This document shows, piece by piece, positions 56,588-64,000 of a stretch of 64,000 bases of DNA (positions are counted from its first letter, which is position 1; each line of letters begins with the position of its first letter). Both the position numbers and the translations under genes were made by a program. The stretch is from Leptolyngbyaceae cyanobacterium (lineage in GTDB: Bacteria > Cyanobacteriota > Cyanobacteriia > Cyanobacteriales > Aerosakkonemataceae): positions 41,343 to 105,342 of the forward strand of contig DATNQN010000137.1 of NCBI GenBank assembly GCA_036703985.1. The letters are read 5' to 3'. The notes beneath the pieces were generated by a model that made no database searches, was not told where the DNA came from, and saw only the letters and a list, made by a program, of their open reading frames with translations.

Positions 56588-59500
56588 CTACCAAGGACTA
56601 CCAATAATAGTGAAAGCTGACCAATAATAAGGATGAGAAAAAGACTTATTTCCTGTATCAACTAATTCTGGTGGTAAAGAAACAACACCACGCTCTTGCA
56701 CAGATCCTCGCAATTCTCCCGATTCTATTCGCACTTTACCTTGAATCATCGCCATTTGTGCTTGCCGTAAAGCTTCTGCTTTGATCGGTGCAGTTCTTAA
56801 CTGGCGATAAAATTCCGTCATCAAACCCAAAGTAGCTTCATCCGAAACATACCAAAGACTAGCAATAGCAGACTTCACCCCAGCAGCGATCGCCAAACCT
56901 CCAAAGCCTAACTCGGCATTTTCATCTCCTACAGCCGTGCGACAAGCACTTAGCACCAATAATTCTACTGGTGGATTATGCCAACCTAACTCTCGTAATT
57001 GGTTTAGTTTGAGTTGTGAGTTCCACATTTGAATAAAAGAATTATTTGGATTTCCTGGTGTAAACTCCGCGTGTGTAGCCAGATGAATAATACTAAAAGG
57101 ATTTGAAGCACGCCGTGATTTGAGATTTTGGAGAGTAAATTCTTGATTGAGATAAGATTTTCCTGACCAAAGTTGATTGGCAATAGTTAATACTTCCACT
57201 GGTACGGCGGGTAAGGGTGGTTGGGATTCAAATTCTGATGCTCCCATCGCTAATACTTGAGTATTAGTGAGCTTTTGGTAACGAGTATCAACTAAATTTA
57301 GGCTGGGAATTAAAGCTGTATGGTACTTTTCAACGAGAAATTGTTCTCCATTATGTAAAGCAGCGATCGGAATAGTTCTTAAACCGCTATCCATTGAGAA
57401 AACTATTGTTTTGATTCCCCGTTCTTGGAGAGTAGGTTCAAGGGGTGCAATTAACCATTGATAAAGTTGTTGAGCGGATTCTAAGTAACTATTTGTACCA
57501 ATTCTGGTGACATCTGTTACTTGAGAGCGAAACTGATTCGCTACTTTAATTAGGGTAGCGCGATCGGCCCCTCTAATAGTTTTGTGAATCGGGTTACCTT
57601 CAGGAGAAATTAGTACCAGTTCTAGTTGTTCTGGTTGAGCAAATACGTAAATAATTGCAGGTGTAATTCCTGTATCCGCTTCAACTTTCCTCAAAATCTC
57701 TCTAAATTTTTGGATTGAGTCTAATGGTTGAGAAAAAGTAATATCCCAATATTTCTCAAATTCTTTTTTTCTGAGTTGTTCGGCAAATAAAAGCGCTAAA
57801 TCTAACTTTTTGCTATTTAGTGCAGTTTGCAGATTATCTCGTAACAAAACAGTAGTATCTAGCGCTTCTGTTTCTACAACGTTGGCAGTAGTTTCTTCAG
57901 CCGATAAATCAAGTGCTGGCGTTTCTTGGTTTTCTAAATTTGTCGCTATCTCTTGCTGTTGTGAAATACTTAAGCCTGGTAGTGTAGAACCTGGTGGTTC
58001 TGGCGGTACTGGTGGTTCTGGCGGTACTGGTGGCTCTGGCGGTACTGGTGGCTCTGGTGGTTCTGGTGGCTCTGGCGGTACTGGCGGTACTGGCGGTACT
58101 GGCGGATCGGCAGAAACAATCCCTCTGTTAATCGTAATATTACCCTCCGTAAAAGCAAACATATTGGTTTGTTGTGCATCTGTAAATTCTGGCTCAACTT
58201 CTTCAGTTGGCAAGATCGATCGAATTGGTTCAATTGTTGATTCTCCAGTTGTAATTGAACCAACAGTACCCATAATTGTCGTATTACCAACTGTGAATGG
58301 AAAATCCGTATCTACTACGGCATTATAGGTAATGATAATACTGCCACCTCCACCAATTCCAGCCGTAGAAATGCTGGCATTTTGACGATTGTTGCGTTCT
58401 GGGATGCCAGTAAAGTTGCCCAAGACGCGAATCAAACCACCATAAATTTGAACGCTACCTCCTTGACCAATTCCTGCTAAATTTGTGTCTAAGTTCTGAG
58501 TATTAATTATTCCATTAATAGTGATATTTCTGGATGCTGAACTAAAGATGGTAACAGCGCCACCATTTCCCTGAAGAGAAGTAGTAGTAATGCTTCCTGC
58601 CGTGATATTGCCAATACTAGTCAAATTTACATCGCCACCGGTTCCTATATTGTTATTTCCAGATGCGATCGCCTCAATATTCCCTACTACAATATTTTCA
58701 TTGGAAATTAAAAATACAGCGCCACCGCTTCCGATTGGAGATGAAGCAATTATGTCTCCTGTTGTAAGGTTGCCAGTAGCAAACAAATTTACAGGGCCAC
58801 TTATATTTGTACCAGATGAAACGTTAATGTTTCCTACAGTAATATTGCCAGGGAATGATGGCTGATTATTAGAGGAAAAGGTAGTTCCTCCCACTGATTG
58901 AGGCGTATTAGGTGCAATTTCAAAGGAAAATGGATTTCCAGCTCGTAAAATTAAAGCTGTACCACTTGTTAATTGCAAATTATCTACATCTTCTGTTGGA
59001 GCAGCGATATCAGGCCCAGTGATGGTAATATTTCCTCCGGTAATGCTACCTGTGGCTTCTACTTTTAGTGCTACGCCAATGTAATCTCCAAAGGTAACAT
59101 CTCCTTGTGCGTAGATAATCGGATCGAAAATACTAACAAATTTTCCTGGTTGCTGATTTAAGTTGAGGATGGAAAAGTTGCCGCCACTGCGAAAGTGAGA
59201 GTCTCCGGAAATATTGCCGTTGCTAGCTAAGGTGAGATTTTGACCGCTTTGGAAGGGGGTTTGGGGATGATTTAAGGCGAAAATATCAATACTGCGATCG
59301 CCTTGAATGTAGAGATTGCCTCCCGCATGAGCAACAAAAGGCGTGGAAAGGCTATCGCGCGATCGCACTGTATCCCCTGCTAATAATGTTAAATCTCCGG
59401 TAGTTGTCAATTGGCTTTCTACCAATGTCAAATTGTTCGCTGCTGCTAAGGTTGCGGTTCTCGATGTAACATGACGCACTGCCGTATCCCCGGTATTTAC

Positions 59501-60364
59501 GGATAAACCGGAACCTGTCAGCATTACTTGTCCGGCTTCATCAATAGTAACTTGTGTTGCATTTCCTACACTTCCACCCGTAAGCAACTGGGGTAGAGAT
59601 TCGGGTTGAATCTGTTGTGCAACTCCGATTAGTTCTGGTAAATTATTTGTTTGTAATTCTAAGCCAAGCACGAATCCCGGTTGGCTCAACCTAATCGTGC
59701 TGCCTTCTTTGATGGAAGCAATTGCGATCGCGCCATTTGGAGCAGATAATTGTCCCGTGCTAACAACTGTACCAGCCAATAATGCTAAGTTGTGTCCTTC
59801 TGGGACAGCTAAGTTACCAGCATTGACGATCGCACCAGGCTGAGAATTAATAAAGCTAAATCTATTTGGCGTACCAATTAAAGCAGAGTAATTATTGTTA
59901 CCTATAACATTAAACCAATTCGATCCAAAACCAATATTAGTTGCTGTGGTTGCTAAAAAACTTCCCGGTAAATTAAGACGAGCATTCGCACCAAAAACAA
60001 TCCCGGCTGGGTTAATCAAAAACAAGTTAGTATTGCTACCAGAAACTTGAATTAAACCATCAATTCGAGAAGCATTACCGCCGATAATCCGAGCTAAAAT
60101 GTTTTGTAATTCTGAATTAGCTTGAAAATTAGCAATTTGATGATATTCAAGGTTAAATTGAGAGAAACTATGAAAAAGATTGGCTCTATCCCCAGAAATT
60201 TGTCCACCATTAATGTGATAGATATTGCCGCTAGGGATAACTTGCGTACCGATCCCATCATCAGCAGGTACGATCGGATCTGCTAGGCTTGGTGCAGGTT
60301 TCACTAAAATAGTGAGTATCTGGGCTACTAGCAATAAACGGATGTTTCTTAGAACTAGTTTCAT
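56588..60364 (-). CDS. Two-partner-secretion protein with CHAT protease domain
   Basis: A 1258-residue exported protein. The ATG at 60364 yields a signal peptide (VLRNIRLLLVAQILTILV, then PSLADP); the ATG at 60409 would bury it. Residues to about 330 form the filamentous-hemagglutinin TPS domain (NLFLINPAGIVFGANARLNL), then repeats of beta-helix type to about 750, then a Pro-rich linker of PPEPPVPPEPP units (751-793), then a C-terminal CHAT caspase-like domain (about 950-1258) with His near 1095 (IHLATHAEF) and Cys near 1140 (LSACRTAVG). A TpsB transporter gene is not adjacent. Confidence 0.92.
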   Translation of the reverse strand: MKLVLRNIRLLLVAQILTILVKPAPSLADPIVPADDGIGTQVIPSGNIYHINGGQISGDRANLFHSFSQFNLEYHQIANFQANSELQNILARIIGGNASRIDGLIQVSGSNTNLFLINPAGIVFGANARLNLPGSFLATTATNIGFGSNWFNVIGNNNYSALIGTPNRFSFINSQPGAIVNAGNLAVPEGHNLALLAGTVVSTGQLSAPNGAIAIASIKEGSTIRLSQPGFVLGLELQTNNLPELIGVAQQIQPESLPQLLTGGSVGNATQVTIDEAGQVMLTGSGLSVNTGDTAVRHVTSRTATLAAANNLTLVESQLTTTGDLTLLAGDTVRSRDSLSTPFVAHAGGNLYIQGDRSIDIFALNHPQTPFQSGQNLTLASNGNISGDSHFRSGGNFSILNLNQQPGKFVSIFDPIIYAQGDVTFGDYIGVALKVEATGSITGGNITITGPDIAAPTEDVDNLQLTSGTALILRAGNPFSFEIAPNTPQSVGGTTFSSNNQPSFPGNITVGNINVSSGTNISGPVNLFATGNLTTGDIIASSPIGSGGAVFLISNENIVVGNIEAIASGNNNIGTGGDVNLTSIGNITAGSITTTSLQGNGGAVTIFSSASRNITINGIINTQNLDTNLAGIGQGGSVQIYGGLIRVLGNFTGIPERNNRQNASISTAGIGGGGSIIITYNAVVDTDFPFTVGNTTIMGTVGSITTGESTIEPIRSILPTEEVEPEFTDAQQTNMFAFTEGNITINRGIVSADPPVPPVPPVPPEPPEPPEPPVPPEPPVPPEPPVPPEPPGSTLPGLSISQQQEIATNLENQETPALDLSAEETTANVVETEALDTTVLLRDNLQTALNSKKLDLALLFAEQLRKKEFEKYWDITFSQPLDSIQKFREILRKVEADTGITPAIIYVFAQPEQLELVLISPEGNPIHKTIRGADRATLIKVANQFRSQVTDVTRIGTNSYLESAQQLYQWLIAPLEPTLQERGIKTIVFSMDSGLRTIPIAALHNGEQFLVEKYHTALIPSLNLVDTRYQKLTNTQVLAMGASEFESQPPLPAVPVEVLTIANQLWSGKSYLNQEFTLQNLKSRRASNPFSIIHLATHAEFTPGNPNNSFIQMWNSQLKLNQLRELGWHNPPVELLVLSACRTAVGDENAELGFGGLAIAAGVKSAIASLWYVSDEATLGLMTEFYRQLRTAPIKAEALRQAQMAMIQGKVRIESGELRGSVQERGVVSLPPELVDTGNKSFSHPYYWSAFTIIGSPW
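57985..58110. repeat. GGTGGCTCTGG tandem repeats in the CHAT protein linker
   Basis: On the plus strand, units of GGTGGTTCTGGCGGTACT repeat about a dozen times with small changes. They encode the Pro-Glu-rich linker and are prone to copy-number change in multiples of three bases. Confidence 0.85.
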
Positions 60365-60710
60365 TCCATTAATGGTAGAGAGCCAATATATTATCTCAAA
60401 TTTGCTCAAATGAAGAAAAAATATTTCGCTTCTCCCAGATTTCTACATCACCATTTGATTAAATTAATACACAAAACTGCTTTACTTACTTAATTAACCA
60501 TCAAAAAAATGTTTTAAATTAACAAATCACTTTCTTATCTATGTAGCCTACGGCAAGGCTCTCACCTACATCTGCGTTCATCTGCGGTGAAAATTTAACT
60601 TCTACCACAAAAGAAACAAAAAATCGCTCCAGTAATTTTTACTGGAGCGATTTTTTTTAGAGGGAGAGGCGCTTTGCGATCGCGCCTCTACACATCTATA
60701 TATAAATGTA
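60365..60710. promoter_or_regulatory. CHAT-gene leader and ppsA downstream region
   Basis: A 346-base gap with no gene. It contains the strong terminator at 60618-60655, CATCTGCG repeats at 60566-60585, and an AT-rich stretch next to the CHAT gene that probably carries its promoter. Confidence 0.5.
60618..60655 (-). terminator. ppsA terminator (symmetrical)
   Basis: An 18-bp perfect stem with a TTT loop (arms ATCGCTCCAGTAA and TTACTGGAGCGAT) has A-runs and T-runs on both sides, so it can end transcripts from either strand. It lies 56 bases past the ppsA stop. Confidence 0.85.
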
Positions 60711-63212
60711 CTAGGAGTTACCTTCTACCTGGGCGATATCAAGAATAGTCTTGATCACCGAGTCGGGGTTCAAACTCATCGAGTCGATACCCAGTTCAAC
60801 TAGGAAGCGAGCAAATTCTGGATAATCGGAAGGTGCTTGACCGCAAATACCGATCTTGCGATTGTTCTTCTTGGCTTTTTCGATCGCCATCCGCACCATT
60901 TCCTTCACGCCGTCGTTCCGTTCGTCGAAAATGTGTGCAACTAAAGCAGAGTCGCGGTCTAGACCCAAAGTTAATTGAGTCAAGTCATTAGAACCGATCG
61001 AGAAACCGTCGAACACTTCGCTGAATTGGTCTGCCAAAATTACGTTATTCGGAATTTCGCACATTACATACACTTGCAGACCGTTTTCGCCACGTTTCAG
61101 GCCATATTTTTCCATTTCGGCCAATACTTTGCGACCTTCTTCAGGAGTGCGGCAGAAAGGAATCATTGGAATGACGTTGGTCAGACCCATTTCATCCCGT
61201 ACCCGTTTCAGGGCAACGCATTCCAAACCGTAAGCGACAGCATACTTCGGATCGTAGTAGCGAGAAGCACCGCGCCAACCGATCATCGGGTTTTCTTCTT
61301 TCGGCTCGAATTGCTTACCACCCAACAGGTTAGCGTATTCGTTGCTCTTGAAGTCAGACATCCGCACCACTACTGGATTCGGATAGAATGCAGCAGCGAT
61401 CATACCGATACCGTGCGCCAACTTATCTACGAAGAAGTCGGGTTTGTTTTCATACTGGGCGGTCAGTTGGGCAATTTCCCGCTTGACTGCTTCATCTTCG
61501 AGTTGGTCGAAGTGGATCAAGGCCAAGGGGTGAGCCTTGATGTGATTAGCAATGATAAACTCTAAGCGAGCTAAACCAACGCCGTCGCAAGGAATCGCAG
61601 ACAAACTGAAAGCTTCTTCCGGATTACCTACATTCATCAAAATCTTGGTGCGGGTGCGAGGTAGATTATCCAGTTGGGTTTCTTGCACCTCAAATGGCAC
61701 CAAACCGGAGTAAACTTTACCTTCTTCACCTTCAGAACAAGAAATCGTAATTTCTTGACCGGTCTTCAGAACGCCAGTAGCGTTACCGCAACCTACAATT
61801 GCGGGAATTCCCATTTCACGAGCGATAATCGCGGCGTGGCAGGTACGTCCGCCTTGGTTGGTTACAATTGCGCTAGCTTTCTTCATGATCGGTTCCCAAT
61901 CTGGGTCGGTCTTGTTGGTAACCAACACTTCACCAGCTTTGAATTCGTCAATCTTATGCACGTCGAGGATTACCCGTGCTTTACCTTGACCGATCATTTC
62001 ACCAACGGCGCGACCGGATATCAATACATCGCCGCTGCCTTTGAGTTGATAGCTACGCAGAACGCTACCAGATTTTTGCGATTGTACGGTTTCCGGACGT
62101 GCTTGCACGATGAACAGTTCGCCAGTCAAACCATCTTTTGCCCATTCAATGTCCATCGGGCTGGCGGTACCGCGTATTTCTGAGTAGTGGTCTTCAATGA
62201 TGCAAGCCCATTTACCCAATAGCAACACTTCTTCATCAGTGAGGGCAAATTTCACTCGTTCTGATTCTGGCACTGGTACGTTTTTGGTTAGTTTGGTGCC
62301 GCCGACATCGTACACCATCTTGATTTCTTTACTGCCCAGCCGTTTTTCTAGAATTGGGCTGAAACCTTGTTTTAATGTGGGTTTAAATACGAAGTATTCG
62401 TCTGGGTTAACGGCACCTTGAACTACGTTTTCACCTAAACCGTAAGCAGCATTAATTAAAGCGGCGTTCTTGAATCCTGTTTCGGTGTCAATTGAGAACA
62501 TTACACCAGAACAAGCTAAGTCGGAACGCACCATTTTTTGGACGCCAACGGAGAGAGCAATATTAAAGTGATCGAATCCTTTGATCGTGCGATAAGAAAT
62601 AGCTCGGTCAGTAAATATAGAAGCAAAACATTTATGGCAAGATTCGATAACTGCTTTAACGCCGTGAACGTTGAGGTAGGTTTCTTGTTGTCCGGCAAAA
62701 CTCGCATCTGGTAAGTCTTCGGCAGTAGCGCTGGAACGAACTGCTACGTCGATGTTCAGGCTGTCTAGTTCGCATTGTTCTTTGTCTTGACCTTCAAAGC
62801 GATCGCAGAAACCCGTATTAGTACTGTAGCGTTCGCATAGTTTTTTGTATGCTTCTGCGATCGCATCTTGTAAATCTTGTGGGAATGGCGTGTTAAGAAG
62901 TAATGCCCGCGCTTGTTTACCGCGCACTCTTAAATTATTTACATCTTCCACATCCAAATCTTCAAAGATTTGGCGGAGTTTTTCTTCTAATCCTGCTGAC
63001 TTGATAAAATAACGATATGCAAATGCTGTAGTCGCAAAACCTGTAGGAACCTTCACGCCCTTAGATTCTAACTGTTGGATCATCTCACCCAACGAAGCGT
63101 TTTTTCCACCTACTAAAGGAATGTCGCTAATGCGAAGTTCTTCAAATGGCAATACTAATGCTTTTTCTCTTGCTAATTGCCATTGTTCGTTTTGTTCTAC
63201 TGTAACAACCAT
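60711..63212 (-). CDS. ppsA: Phosphoenolpyruvate synthase
   Basis: The enzyme makes phosphoenolpyruvate from pyruvate, ATP and water (AMP and phosphate released), for gluconeogenesis. The ATP-grasp part opens with VGGKNASLGEMI; the phospho-His lies in NQGGRTCHAAIIARE; the C-terminal TIM barrel has MIGWRGASRY and the Cys of KIGICGQAPSDYPE. The ATG at 63212 follows GGAGAAAG and gives 833 residues; the frame extends to 63395, but that extension (MVKKLNIKNFLLWD) is not family-like. It is a monocistronic unit with its own terminator. Confidence 0.96.
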   Translation of the reverse strand: MVVTVEQNEQWQLAREKALVLPFEELRISDIPLVGGKNASLGEMIQQLESKGVKVPTGFATTAFAYRYFIKSAGLEEKLRQIFEDLDVEDVNNLRVRGKQARALLLNTPFPQDLQDAIAEAYKKLCERYSTNTGFCDRFEGQDKEQCELDSLNIDVAVRSSATAEDLPDASFAGQQETYLNVHGVKAVIESCHKCFASIFTDRAISYRTIKGFDHFNIALSVGVQKMVRSDLACSGVMFSIDTETGFKNAALINAAYGLGENVVQGAVNPDEYFVFKPTLKQGFSPILEKRLGSKEIKMVYDVGGTKLTKNVPVPESERVKFALTDEEVLLLGKWACIIEDHYSEIRGTASPMDIEWAKDGLTGELFIVQARPETVQSQKSGSVLRSYQLKGSGDVLISGRAVGEMIGQGKARVILDVHKIDEFKAGEVLVTNKTDPDWEPIMKKASAIVTNQGGRTCHAAIIAREMGIPAIVGCGNATGVLKTGQEITISCSEGEEGKVYSGLVPFEVQETQLDNLPRTRTKILMNVGNPEEAFSLSAIPCDGVGLARLEFIIANHIKAHPLALIHFDQLEDEAVKREIAQLTAQYENKPDFFVDKLAHGIGMIAAAFYPNPVVVRMSDFKSNEYANLLGGKQFEPKEENPMIGWRGASRYYDPKYAVAYGLECVALKRVRDEMGLTNVIPMIPFCRTPEEGRKVLAEMEKYGLKRGENGLQVYVMCEIPNNVILADQFSEVFDGFSIGSNDLTQLTLGLDRDSALVAHIFDERNDGVKEMVRMAIEKAKKNNRKIGICGQAPSDYPEFARFLVELGIDSMSLNPDSVIKTILDIAQVEGNS

Positions 63213-63960
63213 TTTCTTTCTCCCTAATGTATTCTTTTCCAACTTAAGCAGTTGTTTGAAGGGATTGTTTAAGAAAAGCTTGATTTGCTTTTCTATTTGA
63301 ATAGTAGCGCTTTCTCTTTTAATAACAAGTAATGTCTTTACATTTCTCTTAGTATCCCAAAGTAAAAAATTTTTTATGTTGAGCTTTTTAACCACCTTTA
63401 AGAAAGGTTAACTTTATATTTAATCTATCGCTTATATATTTTTTAATAAAGTTTTATTAAAAAAGTCAATAATCATAACATAGTAAAAATCTTGGCTGGA
63501 AAAGATTATATAATGTCTTTATAACTGGAATTGTCATGATTTTTAAATTTTACAAGTGGGTAGGAATTGCCGATTCACCGCAGAAATTTTGTCTCGATCA
63601 ATTGAAAAATTTATCAATAATAAAAATAGCCAAAATCTAAAAAAAATCTTAATTATTAATAATTAATTTATTGTTAATTTAGTGCTATAATTATCTAAGA
63701 TAATTTAGAATTCTTTATTTATTAATAAACAACCTCGTCTGTCAATAGCGAATTTTAGGGTAGAGCGGAAAGGGAACAGGGGAAAGAAGCGAGGAAATAT
63801 AGGGTAGGGAAACAAAAATTTTACGTCTCCATTAATACAACAAAGTTACTTAATACGTAAAATCATCGAAAATTATGGGTGGAAACCCCGTCGTTCTACG
63901 ACGGCTTTACGTTCGAGTTAATTTCGCTATATAGTAAATATATAGCGAGATTAACCAAGT
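63213..63960. other. 748-base AT-rich intergenic region and IS left end
   Basis: The region upstream of ppsA is very AT-rich up to about 63740 and presumably contains its promoter; no gene is seen. From about 63885 it has the stem-loops of an insertion element end. Confidence 0.5.
63888..63948 (+). mobile_element. IS605-type left end stem-loops
   Basis: Two hairpins sit before a tnpB-like start: CCGTCGT with ACGACGG at 63888-63904, and TCGCTATAT with ATATAGCGA at 63924-63948. The element continues beyond the window. Confidence 0.55.
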
Positions 63961-64000
63961 ATGTACGCCACTCAGAAAAACCAACTCAGAGGACTTAGCA
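63961..64000 (+). CDS. Start of a TnpB/OrfB transposase-like gene (truncated by window)
   Basis: The ATG at 63961 gives MYATQKNQLRGLS before the window ends. This resembles the first residues of one cyanobacterial IS605 OrfB subgroup, and the hairpins just upstream support an insertion element. With 13 residues the assignment stays provisional. The subgroup differs from the interrupted tnpB at 37243-38451, whose N-terminus is MEQTLTIVCKLQP. Confidence 0.55.
   Translation, partial: MYATQKNQLRGLS

Noticed and set aside
57810..58328. Gly-rich plus-strand frame of 172 residues
   Set aside because: Antisense shadow of the Pro-rich linker of the CHAT protein; no ribosome site or domain.

Overview
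The window is chromosomal DNA of a cyanobacterium, most likely a filamentous one of the Oscillatoriales type. Direct evidence: adjacent psaA and psaB; the alkane pair acyl-ACP reductase / aldehyde deformylating oxygenase; a delta-12 desaturase; a Ycf66 protein; an isoleucyl-tRNA synthetase carrying the cyanobacterial CAAD membrane insertion; very frequent HIP1 octamers (GCGATCGC); and dispersed palindromic repeats of cyanobacterial type. The genus cannot be fixed from the sequence alone.

Layout. 1-4.9 kb: psaA-psaB on the minus strand with a strong terminator. 5-9.8 kb: a Pro/Glu-rich lipoprotein, a thioredoxin-NHL protein and an unknown protein. 10-12 kb: aar and ado (alkane synthesis). 12-18.6 kb: a lone sugar-ABC permease, a conserved unknown, a four-CBS histidine kinase, and the minus-strand group BrkB / DUF4112 / alpha-beta hydrolase. 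18.6-25.5 kb: coiled-coil protein, threonine synthase, a small conserved protein, desA, a zinc-ribbon membrane protein, a glycosyltransferase and a sulfotransferase-like protein.

25.7-32.3 kb holds the most unusual block: a multi-winged-helix protein, an AAA-type ATPase, and an 847-residue protein joining a DEDDy (RNase D-like) exonuclease, a Cas4/RecB-like PD-(D/E)XK nuclease with four candidate Fe-S cysteines, and a soluble FtsK/HerA-class motor. A ParA-like ATPase without ParB follows. I propose the first three as an undescribed DNA-processing, repair or defence module.

32.5-45.9 kb: ileS (with CAAD and an in-frame 36-bp tandem repeat), ycf66, a TnpB gene broken by one in-frame stop, gnd, DUF3318, Uma2 nuclease, a toxin-antitoxin pair, queE, two tandem paralogues of unknown function, and a lipoprotein. 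46-56.5 kb: a STAS-sugar transferase fusion and three large signalling proteins that all begin with a receiver domain (hybrid kinase, GGDEF-EAL protein, histidine kinase). 56.6-64 kb: a secreted TPS-CHAT protein, ppsA, and the left end of a second TnpB-type insertion element running off the window.

No rRNA, tRNA, CRISPR array or prophage was seen. All coordinates come from reading the sequence; family assignments rest on recognised motifs, not database searches.
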